Source: Camillea tinctor (Eukaryota; Ascomycota; Sordariomycetes; Xylariales; Xylariaceae). From it: DNA of 64,000 nt. The stretch is taken from NCBI GenBank assembly GCA_022578605.1, contig MU394061.1:62001-126000 (forward strand), read 5' to 3'. Positions 22,974 to 32,681 of this stretch are shown here, in pieces. The notes under the pieces were generated by a model that saw nothing but the letters and a program-made list of their open reading frames with translations, had not been told where the DNA came from and ran no database searches. The translations under genes and the position numbers were made by a program. How positions within the stretch are numbered: position 1 is the first letter of the stretch; each line of letters begins with the position of its first letter.

Positions 22974-24243
22974 CTACCGGGACACGCCCAGGGAATCTAG
23001 CCTCTTACACGAGCTCATCTCGAAGTCGCGGGCGATCTTCATCTTGTCGGGGTCCTCGAAGAACCAGCCCTGGGCCTTGTCGACGAGGTCCTGCTTGGTG
23101 CGGCGCTCCGTGTCGCAGCGGCGGCGGAGCAGGCGCACGAAGCTGGCCTCGGCCTCGCGGTCGAGCTGCTTGAAGCGGTAGTCGGTCCAGTCGACGACCT
23201 CGCGGGGGTCGACGTAGTAGTCGACGCGCAGCTTGGGCGTCATGCGGTGCAGCGTCTGGGGCGGGCGCGCCGCGTCGAACGACATGACCGGCACCGAGGG
23301 CTGCGAGTCGCCGCCGCCGAGGCCGGAGAAGAGCGAGGTCAGCAGCGGGAACACGAACAGGAAGAGGATCGGCAGGAAGCCCACGAGCGTCTCCCAGGCG
23401 CTGTCCGCTTGCCGCCGCTGCTGCTGCTCTGGTCCTTGTTCGGGCCCGCGCGGCCGCCTTCGAAGACCTGGCCCGCCAAATTGGTGTACCCGGAAGCCGC
23501 GTTGGCCGCCTATGTTAAAGACGAACTGAGGACCTGTATCGAAACCTGGTTTTTAACAGATGCGTTAGCTTTAAACTCTGTACTTTATTTCTTGAGGGTT
23601 CCTCTGGCGCCCATCATCCATCCCTCTCCCTTCCCCCTTCCCCTTCGGAATGGTGTTGTATATTCCCAACCTCGCAATAGAAGAGGGCTGTGTTAGAGGT
23701 TTACTCACCACCTGCAAATGGACCACCGAAACCCCCACCGAAGAACTGCCTGAACATTTCTTCGGGACTCATCTCATCCTCCCACCCTCCGCCGCCGAAT
23801 CCGGGGCCTCCCGGTCTCCCTCCGCCCCCTCCGAAGCCGGCGAACGGATTGCTCGCCTGGGCGCGGGCGCTCTCGAAGCGCGAGTCCGGGTCAGTACCGT
23901 AGCGATCGAACTTCTCGCGCTTCTCCTTGTCGCCGAGGACGCCGAAGGCCCGGCTGACCATCTTGAAGGCCTCGTCGGCATGCTCGTGGCCGTTCTTGTC
24001 GGGATGCGTCAGCAGCGACTGCTTGCGGTAGGCCTTTTTGATGTCTGAGTCGGAGCACGAGGTCCGTACTGCTTCGAGGTCTAGGATTTCGTAGAACGCC
24101 GTCGGCTTGCACCTCCGGATCCGCAGAACCGCCGCCTTCTGCTCGGCTGTGTATTTCCGGTCCTGATTCCCCTGGTTATGGGCTCGGGAGCGCGCTGCTC
24201 CGTTGCCTGAGGCATCGGCGCCTGAGGACGTAGCGCTGGACAT
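22974..24243 (-). CDS. HLJ1: ER-type DnaJ (Hsp40) co-chaperone with membrane segment, Hlj1-like, 2 exons
   Basis: Exons 22974-23545 and 23709-24243 give 368 residues. The J domain occupies about residues 47-117 (FYEILDLEAV then HPDKN), so the HPD tripeptide that stimulates Hsp70 ATPase is intact. A Gly/Phe-rich linker follows (GGFGGPFAGG, split by the intron), then a Gln/Arg-rich stretch. One hydrophobic helix (LPILFLFVFPLLTSLF) precedes a C-terminal DUF1977-like region with YYVDP and ARDFE. This order (J, G/F, single membrane helix, C-terminal domain) is that of tail-facing ER J proteins such as yeast Hlj1 and animal DNAJB12/B14, which assist ER-associated degradation with cytosolic Hsp70. 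The intron is 163 nt with a GTGAGT donor. The start is the first in-frame ATG. Confidence 0.9.
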
Positions 24244-25382
24244 GGCAGTCGAACTACCTCGAGCGCGGGATGGCTTGTGTTTTTTTCTTCTTCTCGCTAG
24301 TTGGGGCTTATCTGGACTGTCGGAATGGTTATCGACGGGCGGTGGGATTTGGGATTATCGGTTCGTCGGAATTGGCGTTCAAAGAACGTCGGGATCAAAG
24401 CTTGGGTAAACAAGTTTGGAACAATATTTATTATAGTCGTACGGGAGATGTAGTGTCGTGATAGGTTGTTCAGTGCTGCAGCGGTGGGAAGTCTTTCACC
24501 AACAAGACCAGCATAGACGATATTGATGAGGTCAACTTTTCTTTTCTTTTCCTTTCTTTTTTTTTAACGCTTTCCTCTTTTTATCTTGTTCCTCCGAAAA
24601 TAAAAAAAAATAAAAAGTTAAGGCTCCGGATAAAACGACAGGGTCATCGAACAAGGCTCAATGCAGGCAAGGTAACAAGGCTGAGAGGCTTTCAAGATGT
24701 AATGTGTAGAGAAAATGATGTTGCAGATTAGTTTCGGTGTTTATCTTATTCATCAATTACTTTTACATCTGCAAAGGTGGCTTCTACGGTCTGCAACCAA
24801 CAGCCTGCAGCTCTCAACACTATACTGTGGCTGGTGATTGGCAGGTATACTTTGGCATCAGGTAGCTCTACAGCCCTGGCAATGCCCAGACCAGCGTTAA
24901 CTGGAAGGGAATCGGTACGGAGTACTAAGCCAGTCCGCCGGGCGAGACGCTAGTGTAGGTAGACCCACTCCAGTGGATAAAGATAAAGCTGGGAATGGAC
25001 AGGGGGGAGGATAACGAACTTGACAGCTGGAGACACTTCGATTCTTGTATAATGACGATATCATATCATATCATATCGTATCATAGCTATCAGCCAAAAA
25101 ATTAAAACCGCCCACCTTTTACCTGTGTAGTTGTACTACTACCACCTATCAAGGCTAATCCAGCTTGCAGACAGACTCTCGTTTTATATCCGGGTAGTGG
25201 AATGGTTCACATACCTTCCTTTTCAAATGCGTTAATCATTTCTCTTCTTTGACAACGAAAGTTGGTTATTCTCCTTTCCTCTTTTGCCTCCCTCTGCTGT
25301 CGGCGCAAGTTTCTCTACGAATCCGAACAGCTAGTCACACGAGCTCCAACACCGAAGACTATATATAAGATATAAGAAAAAA
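24244..25382. other. divergent promoter region between DnaJ and small-protein genes
   Basis: A head-to-head region of 1.1 kb with T-rich (24540-24570) and A-rich (24600-24617) tracts and an (ATATC)n array at 25058-25085. No open frame with protein-like properties was seen. Confidence 0.55.
25058..25085. repeat. (ATATC)n microsatellite
   Basis: About five tandem copies of a pentamer (GATATCATATCATATCATAT and one variant) lie 300 bases upstream of the small two-exon gene. Confidence 0.75.
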
Positions 25383-25973
25383 ATGGCATCTGAACCCTCT
25401 GAACCCTCCCAATCGCAAACGGCGATATCAAGCTTGAAAGCCTGGGGAAGTACGTCTGAGCGCCTTTCTCCTAATAGCCCTCGCAATTCACCACCCTCTC
25501 CTTCAAGCACCTAGCTATATACCAGCTACCTCTCCCTCCCCCCCCCCCTCTTCCCACCCTCCTCACCGTACAAACCCAAAGTCCCAAACCACCACACTAA
25601 CTCCCCTCCCCCCCCAGACTCGTCCCTGCCCCCCATGGGCCTCGCCACCCTCATAACCGCGCTGCACTTCCGGCCGCTGCAGCTGCGCCCGCTGCTCTGC
25701 GTGCCCGCGCTCGTGTTCGCCAGCTACGCCAACCTGCAGGGGTTCAAGATCGACGGGGCGGGGGTGGCGGCGGCGGCGAGCGGGGCCTACGCGGTGATGG
25801 GGATGCGGCGGAAGAGCGGGCTGCGGGCGCGGTTCAGCGCGCGCGGCGCCGTGCGCGGCGTCGCGCTGGGCCTGGCCGCCGCCAATCTGGCCGCCGACGG
25901 CTGGGCGTATGCGACGGGCGACCGCGACGCGGAGGCGAGGGAGCGGGCGGAGAACCCGCGGTGGGTGGAGTAG
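25383..25973 (+). CDS. small uncharacterised protein with hydrophobic helices, 2 exons
   Basis: Exons 25383-25449 and 25618-25973 give 140 residues. The joined N-terminus reads MASEPSEPSQ, then SSLKAWGNSSLPPMGL, a plausible continuous sequence. The second exon alone would start at an internal Met. Residues 30-57 (LATLITALHF to ASYANLQGF) and 62-75 and 95-115 are hydrophobic or alanine-rich, so two or three short membrane helices are possible, separated by the basic segment MRRKSGLRARF. The extreme GC content of exon 2 (about 70 per cent) against the AT-rich flanks argues for coding. I do not recognise the family with confidence; a small mitochondrial or ER membrane protein is a guess from composition. 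Confidence 0.68.
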
Positions 25974-27287
25974 TGAGGGAGAGGGGCGTGGGAAAAGGGA
26001 AAGGAATGAGGAAGCGGAAGGGGGAAGGATGCTCTCGCGTGCTTCGTAGGGAAGCTGCTCGTTCCAAGATATGGAGCGGAGAGGAGAAGGGGCACGCGAT
26101 GTCTTGTCTTGGGGAAGGGAAAGGCTAGGAATGGGATATTAAGTTCTAAGTCTGTTCGACCAGCAGGCGATTCCAAGATTTCGACGACCGAGTGATGACG
26201 TCGTTGAGGATCATCTCCCTTAGATCGCCTATCTATGGGCGCTTAGGCAGTATCAGTGTACATATGAAAAACAAATCAAAATAAAGTGGGTGGTGCGTGA
26301 TATGGGGAGTCTTGGATGCCACGTACGGACGCATCAAGGCCCGGCTGAGACTATCCTCACAACAAACAAATAGATAAAAGGGGAAAAAAAGAAGAAACAA
26401 TGACATCACAAGAATGATATCTGACCGTATCAGGTGCTGCGTTGTTGTCTATACCTACTGCTGCGTGACATGGCCGGCCGCATGAGCAAAGAAAGGGGGG
26501 GAAGAGATGACTGATAGATAATTTACATTGTAGGTTATGTATTTGTATCTGTATCTGTATTTCTGACGTGTTACCCCAAAACCACAACTTGGAGCAAAAA
26601 AGGTACACTTTTATATATATATAGATCTATTTTTTTTGTATACAATGCTATGACATGTGTTATCACATGTTCTGACCCCACCCCTTTAATCTAACACTTT
26701 TTTCTTTTCTCTTTTCTTTTTCTGGAACAAAAGGAATTACAAAACAAAAACAAAACAAAGCTCCCAAAAGCTGGGGTGGTCTTGATACGCCAAATTCCCT
26801 AAATCAACGCCGGGAGACAGCTCAGCACTTGATAGTCTCCAATTGTGTCTCTCCCACCTTTCACCTATCAACCTCAGAATGCCAAAAGTACACGAGAATA
26901 GAAAAAAAAAGAAAGATATTCTTAAGACAAAAGAAGTGGGGGAAAGGGGAAAGATGAGTAAAGGAAAACCCCAGAAAAGAAGAGGACAATATTGAAAGCA
27001 GTACATCATTTCGTATAGAAATGCCTCCTCATCTCCTCCCTTTTATGCAAAAGTGCATGTTCTTCCATGAAGATGGTAAATCTTGGACTGTCCTGTAGTC
27101 TTGTCTAGGCTCTCCGGTTTTATTAATGTAATGCCGACGCTTCCCAAGCCTAGTATGGTTGAGATCCATGTCTCCATTCTTCCTAGGTTTCCCGTTTGCC
27201 TCCTCATGCCTATCGAAGGTTTGTATTTATTGGTGCAAGCGATTTGTTTTTGCTACCTTGGTTGTATGTGCTGAAACCTTCGACTTA
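25974..27287. other. convergent intergenic region
   Basis: This lies between the 3' ends of the small-protein and Siw14-like genes. It includes a GTATCT hexamer triplet near 26545-26560, a TATATATATA stretch near 26613, and A- or T-rich tracts. No coding signal. Confidence 0.6.
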
Positions 27288-28091
27288 TCACGACGAGAAG
27301 GAAGGTTTAGACGTAGGCCGCCAGCATCTCAGCTGGTCAAAAGTGTACATGAACCCACACAAGGCAATAAATGCCACGCCGACAAAGAGGAAGTACCTGC
27401 GTGAATTCGCAGATAGACCGTTTGAACGAGATTTGAGATGAGATGCTTTGAAGTCGGTAAGATACTTCACATCTGTTTCTCGTATCTTGGGCGCTGCAAA
27501 TTTCGTATATTCTTGGATAATGCTGTTGGTGTCCCATTCGTGGGCTTTGCGAAGGACACCGACGACACAACCTGTCCGATGCTTGCCCTGGTTGCAGTGG
27601 ATGAGCAGCGGATAGTTCTTGCGATTGCTCACCACAGACATGATGGATTGCATGAGCTCAATCGGGATGTCTGCCTTTTTGGTGCCTGTCATGTCGAAGA
27701 CCTTGTGGGTGATACAGTTGCTGTCAACAAACTGCTTGTAGCCATCCGGCAGATCCTTGCTGACTAAGGTGACGATGGTTTTCAACTTCAAAGTCGAAAT
27801 GAAGGGGTAATCTGCGATTTCGGGATAGCCACTTCGGTATAGACCTTGAATAACCACACCAAAGTTTTTGGGTGGGTTTCTGGCCATGGTAATGGGTCGC
27901 TCGACAGCAATGTCTTTGGCCGAGATGTATGCCTCCTGGAGTACCACCTCAGGAGATGCTGTTCTGTAGGTCATCTGCAGCGACTGATGCGATTGATGAT
28001 GCTCATGGATATTAACCAGGGCTACTCGACCCTTCATCTCCTCGGACGATTCAGGCTCCTCAGAGCGATTCCGATTCGTCCGCGAGGTCAT
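27288..28091 (-). CDS. Siw14/Oca-type atypical dual-specificity phosphatase with C-terminal membrane segment
   Basis: Single exon, 267 residues. The catalytic loop HCNQGKHRTG (Cys166 nucleophile, Arg172) is the CX5R signature of the Siw14/Oca1 group. Upstream lie NFGVVIQGLYRSGYP and LKTIVTLVSKD, which are hallmarks of the same group. Yeast Siw14 removes the 5-beta phosphate of inositol pyrophosphates; relatives act in oxidant response and cell-cycle checkpoint control. Residues about 233-250 (YFLFVGVAFIALCGFMY) form one hydrophobic helix close to the C-terminus, followed by a short Cys/Arg/Ser tail. This would make it a tail-anchored protein with the phosphatase in the cytosol. Yeast Siw14 lacks such an anchor. 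The His-rich segment at residues 29-36 is unusual but not diagnostic. The start is the first ATG after an upstream in-frame stop. Confidence 0.87.
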   Translation of the reverse strand: MTSRTNRNRSEEPESSEEMKGRVALVNIHEHHQSHQSLQMTYRTASPEVVLQEAYISAKDIAVERPITMARNPPKNFGVVIQGLYRSGYPEIADYPFISTLKLKTIVTLVSKDLPDGYKQFVDSNCITHKVFDMTGTKKADIPIELMQSIMSVVSNRKNYPLLIHCNQGKHRTGCVVGVLRKAHEWDTNSIIQEYTKFAAPKIRETDVKYLTDFKASHLKSRSNGLSANSRRYFLFVGVAFIALCGFMYTFDQLRCWRPTSKPSFSS

Positions 28092-28867
28092 GATGACTGT
28101 CAGATGTACCCCTGCAGGAGGGATGGAAAGGAATTGCTGGAGTGAGAAATATGAATAAAACGAATGGGTGCAGCTTGTGTGGCCTATTCTGGCTATACTT
28201 GGACGACTATATTACTGAGCTCGGGAGTGTCGGTGTGGCCTGGTAGAAAAGCTGACGAATGGAAGACGAAGAATAGTGAGGTAAGGCAAGAAGACAGGGA
28301 GGTAGAATGTAAGGTTGGGCAGATAGAAGCAGGTAGGAATGCTTCTCTGTGGAGGTGTTATTATTAGTATTATGGTTGTTGTGTTCGTTTGGCAAAGTTA
28401 CTGGATTAAAGAGAATCCAGGGAACGATTCATCTTGGCAAGAAGTATGGCTTCCATCTTGTCGGTTGAAAAGGTAAAAGTAAAAATAAAAATAAGATGAT
28501 AGATTATTTATCATGTGAGAGTTGGGTAACAGAAGAAGTGTGGGAATTGAGGGGGTTAAGGAAGATCAGTTTTGAATTGGATCTGGTTCGTTAAGGTGTT
28601 GAACGGGGAAAGGTTTTTGTGAGCCAATTCGTGAACCGTGTAATTAGTTCTAAATTGTTCTCAATAGGGCGTTTCCATGGCTGAATAATGGGCCCATAAA
28701 CTTCGGCTTTCTAAGGGTCCTCCTAGCCTTTTTTTATTAGTGGGGATATGGGGAGAAGGGGGGAGGTCGGGATACATACCTGGCTTTGTGGTAGGTTAAA
28801 TCCGAAGCTTAAGCCTCGTTTGTTTGATGTCAGTACTATGTAGTACAATTAGGTACTGTACAGTAAG

Positions 28868-28877
28868 TACCTAGGTA
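28868..28877. repeat. TACCTAGGTA palindrome, copy 3
   Basis: Perfect copy inside a wider cluster of GTAC and TAGGTAC words (28840-28920) upstream of the Siw14-like gene. Confidence 0.7.
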
Positions 28878-29730
28878 CCTATGTACTTGGTTAAACACTG
28901 CAGCAGTTGCTAGGTACTTAAGTAATTACCAGTTGCCAAGCTTCTCTGCAAACCTACACCTGCATTCTGTTTTACTTTTCCAATTGCTTGAGGTTTCTTG
29001 TTTTGGCTTTGACTTTGGCCTTTGGCTTAAGGTTTTGCCTTTGCAGCACGAAACCCACGCCGTCTCTATCTCTGTCTCCTCGTCTCTGAATCGGTCGAAC
29101 CTTGGAACTTTTGAATTGTCATGTACCACAATTCAACAAAGAATTTAACTCATTTTTTGTCTTTGCACTAGGTATTATACGGGCTCGTGTTATATAACAT
29201 TCTCTTTTCGCCCTGTACACTAGTGTTTTTGACAAAGAAGGGGAGAAGAAATAAAATAAAGAGAACAATAGCGTAGACGAAATTGTATTTTATCTGGGGG
29301 GAGCCAAGAGCTACGTGTAATGTCATGTCCCCTGAACCAACTTGTTTTGACCTCGATTATCCCTGACTGCCCTGAAATTGATGTTCCTGTTCTCAGGGGC
29401 AAGAATGACGCAAATATCCAAATTATACAAGACTCATAACTGTGTAACTACTACGTGACATTGAGCGCGGCAGCGCCTGACTAAACGCGCCCTGTTCGGC
29501 TGTTCCCAGGTGTGTCACCTATTTGACTTTGGTTATGAGGTCGTTAGGCAGATATCCCGACTTCCTATTGGATAATATGACGCGCTATTTTTAAGCTTAG
29601 TAAGGTTAGCGTTAGGTGATCCCGAATTGCATTGTCAACTCGTCAACTCCACCTTTAATGCTCATAACTAACAGATATATGTAAGTACACTATACCATAA
29701 GCTATGCATATATGCATAAATTCTGTCATT

Positions 29731-29835
29731 GCCAAGAACCAAGAACCAAGAGCCAAGAGCCAAGAGCCTCTGTTCCTGTTCCCTTTTTTCCATTCCCATC
29801 TCCATCTCCATCTCCATCCCCATCTCCACATGATT
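29731..29835. repeat. compound low-complexity tract (CCAAGA and CCATCT units)
   Basis: Tandem (G/A)CCAAGA units run at 29731-29768, followed by CCCATCTCCATCTCCATCT units at 29794-29828. Both are imperfect hexamers, adjacent and probably independently expanded. Confidence 0.75.
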
Positions 29836-29994
29836 TCCATTTCCATCTTCTAAAACCTGAATTCCCCATCTCCTCAAAGCAGCATTCATCATCCATCATG
29901 CACCTGCATTGCATTACCTCATTGAAGGTCAATTGAGCGTTTTTATCATACTTCATCGATCATTTGTCTGTCTGTTTTTGCATCGTAATGCGAG

Positions 29995-30022
29995 ATCCTG
30001 ATCCTGATCCTGAATCCTGATC
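29995..30022. repeat. (GATCCT)n hexamer repeat
   Basis: Four units of GATCCT, the third spaced by two extra bases (GAATCCT), in intergenic DNA. Confidence 0.75.
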
Positions 30023-30471
30023 CTCTCCTCTCCTACTTACTTACCCACAATAACATCGTACATCTGCCGAGTTATCGTCACAGCATCCTAGTATCGCCTA
30101 TTATTACCTTGCATATGCTACGCATATAGTGCTCTTGTAGCTTTGCCTATAGCAGTAGACGAAGTATACATTGCTATGCCCATCCGGTCTCAAAATATCG
30201 TTGATCGCAAAGTGTGATACAACCGAGGTGTCTCGATCCATACTTTGCGGCTTGCATGATTCTTGGATCTCCCTTTATTCTATTTACTTTGCTGCTTTTT
30301 AGGAAAGGTTCCTTTTCTGGTATTATGGCGCAAGTGGCGCTCCCGGGCATTTTTAACTACTACTCTACATTCCGCGATCTCCGCCTCATCATGCTTGATC
30401 GTGCTTCATTTGGGGGTGAGGACGGAGGGGGGGACTCTTGACCTAAGAGTATCCAATCTGTCATCTACCCT

Positions 30472-30651
30472 ATGTCTGCTTCTGGCACTACGGCTACGAC
30501 TGTAACTTCGATTGTGATTACGACTGTAACTGCGACTGCGACTACGTCTCCGTCTACGTCTATTACGTCTACGTCTATGCGTTTGCTAATGTTAGCATAT
30601 GGCGCACTGTCAGCTTTGACTACTGTCAGCCTTAACTACTACGACGGCTGA
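30472..30651 (+). other. 59-codon Thr/Ser-rich open frame, possible wall-protein C-terminal remnant
   Basis: An ATG opens a frame that alternates Thr/Ser with Ala, Val and Ile across a degenerate hexamer array, then ends in a hydrophobic run (MRLLMLAYGALSAL) and a TGA. A Ser/Thr-rich stalk followed by a hydrophobic tail is the layout of the C-terminus of fungal GPI-anchored wall proteins. It is too short to be a complete one, has no signal peptide and no upstream exon that I could join. It may be a remnant or a chance translation of the repeat. Confidence 0.25.
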
Positions 30652-31268
30652 CTACAGACCAGACGAACGACGCATGGATTGATTCGAAATGCAGGTACTG
30701 TGCGGCGTACATGCCTGCCCCTATACCTGCTGGGAAATGGGCTTCTTCTTTTCTTCCATTTTTAAATTAAAGGTACGCTCTAGAATCTACTCGCATTCAA
30801 TAGCCGCATCTTTGGTATCAAATGACCTGTCAGCCTTATATACATACATACCCACTGCCCAGACTAAGAGAGGTATCTTATCTGACACAACATGGGGTTT
30901 TCTTTCGCGTTCGAGATCATCATATGTCAGCGCCTTATTTCGATCTCTTCTATACTTGGTATCATCTTGGTGGTCAGACATGACTATTTGACCGCTATGT
31001 CTGATTCATAGTTCTTACTCGGGTTACTCATCCCTCTTCATCTCTCCACCGTATCTGCATGTTGACATATCTAGTCATTTCAAGCCCGCAAGAATGTTAC
31101 TAAAGGATTGGTATATTCAAAGCAAAGACAGTTTAGGTAAGACAAATAATTTCTCTACAGCCAACCACAACCAACCGCAAAACGCCAGCCAGCAATTACT
31201 CCTCTTTCCATGGTAGCCGGATTCCCACTTCCTGGTCGAGTGATCAAGTGATCGCGAGTTCTGCCCGT

Positions 31269-32681
31269 TTAGTTGTCCGGAGATGCCCAACGCTTTGTTC
31301 TGATATCCGATCCCTTCCATTCGCTCTTCATCTCCTTCATCGGCATAGCCGGGAGACCTGCTAGCGTCTCTTCAACTAGCATAGCGACATCCTGGGCGCA
31401 GCCAAAGGACAGACTCCAGCCAGCACCACCGTGGCCGTATGAATGGACAATCCGGCTCCCCGTTCTTCGGAGCTCGCGCTCCACTCTAACGTTGGTACCT
31501 CTGAAAGGACGAAGGCCTTGAGCGAACGGGTATTCCGCGTCAAGTCGGGCATCTTTCAGGCCCGGCAAGAATCTTTCGCATCTGTCCCGCATCCTTCGGA
31601 TGATCGGGCTCTCTAACGTAAGATCCAAGTCCCACTCATGCGGTTCGGCTATGCCCCCTATGAGGAGGATGTTGTCATTCCGTGGCACCAAGAAGACAAT
31701 CTCGTTGGCGTTGGCAGCATCGGCTGTAATTGTCAAAGCCGCATCTACCTTGGGGAAGTCCACCCCATCGTTGATGACTCGGATGAGCCCGCCCCTGATT
31801 GGGTATACGCTGTTGTCTCCTGCAAGTGCATCTGCTTGAAGACCAGTGCAGTTGATAATAACATCAGCACCGAAGCGAGATCGCAGGGAGTCTTCAATGT
31901 CAATCAAGTCGTCGTGGATGGTCTCAGTGACAAAGCTCGCGCCCTTGCTCTCAACTAGCTCTGTCAGCCAGTGCATAGCTTGGTCGGTGTCGATGATCGG
32001 TGCCATCATTTCATAGGCATCGACAGCGCCATACTCTGGGTTGAGGCGTCGTTCATCGATTATGTCAGCTCCCCGGTAGAAGCCTCTGACACCACTAGCC
32101 ATGATCTCCTTCATCTTGGAGAGCTGTTCCTTGTCATTCTCCACGCTATCAAGGAAGAAGAAATCTGCTGGCTTCATCCGCACACCAGACTCCTCACTCA
32201 AGGATGGAATGGCAGCAATACCATCCCAGATATGATAAGCTGTCATACACCACTTCTTAGAGTGTGCGAGGGAGATGGCGTCGGTATGTTGGCCGCACAC
32301 GGCTGGTGGGAATTCCCACAGAGCTCCGGCTATCTGAGAGGTCAAGCGTTGTTCATCACTAGCCCAAGCACTGCTCAGGATGGTGACATGGTATCCACGA
32401 TCGAGGAGAACCCATGACCTATGATAAGAGCCATTAGTGTCTGTCCTGCCACGGTTGTTGTATAATTGTGGGGGCAAAAGGGTTCAAGAACAATCTTCAG
32501 CCCAACCCCTTAGGTGCTTGGCCTCAGATGCAAATGGGTAGTCAAAAAATATATATATATATACTCACGTCACGAGTCCAGTTACGCCTCCTCCGATAAC
32601 GAGAACATGGGGGGATCTACTAGAAGGCTGTTTGAGGGGCTGGCCAAGCGGCGAGATATCTCTCCATAAGGTAAGAGGCAT
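31269..32681 (-). CDS. D-amino-acid oxidase-like flavoenzyme, 2 exons
   Basis: Exons 31269-32418 and 32569-32681 are joined by a 150-nt intron containing a TA repeat and give 420 residues. The first exon supplies the FAD-binding Rossmann start VLVIGGGVTGLVTSWVLLD (the glycine-rich loop is split near the exon end). LTSQIAGALWEFPP, IINCTGLQA and the C-terminal VHSYGHGGAGWSLSFG block are typical of the D-amino-acid oxidase / D-aspartate oxidase family. The enzyme deaminates D-amino acids to 2-oxo acids with production of hydrogen peroxide and ammonia. Such oxidases are usually peroxisomal with a C-terminal SKL-type signal, but this one ends WASPDN, so import by PTS1 is not supported. It has about 25 extra residues ahead of the FAD loop and a longer C-terminal tail than the common 340-390 residues. 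Whether the substrate is neutral or acidic cannot be decided. Confidence 0.88.

Larger units (their letters stand above)
28092..31268. other. 3.2 kb gene-poor interval with simple repeats
   Basis: It begins with the promoter of the Siw14-like gene. It holds a TACCTAGGTA palindrome at 28868-28877, CCAAGA/GCCAAG and CCATCT repeats at 29731-29835, (GATCCT)n at 29995-30022, and a Thr-coding hexamer-like array at 30484-30590. One 59-codon Thr/Ser-rich frame is listed separately. No splice-supported gene was found. Confidence 0.5.
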
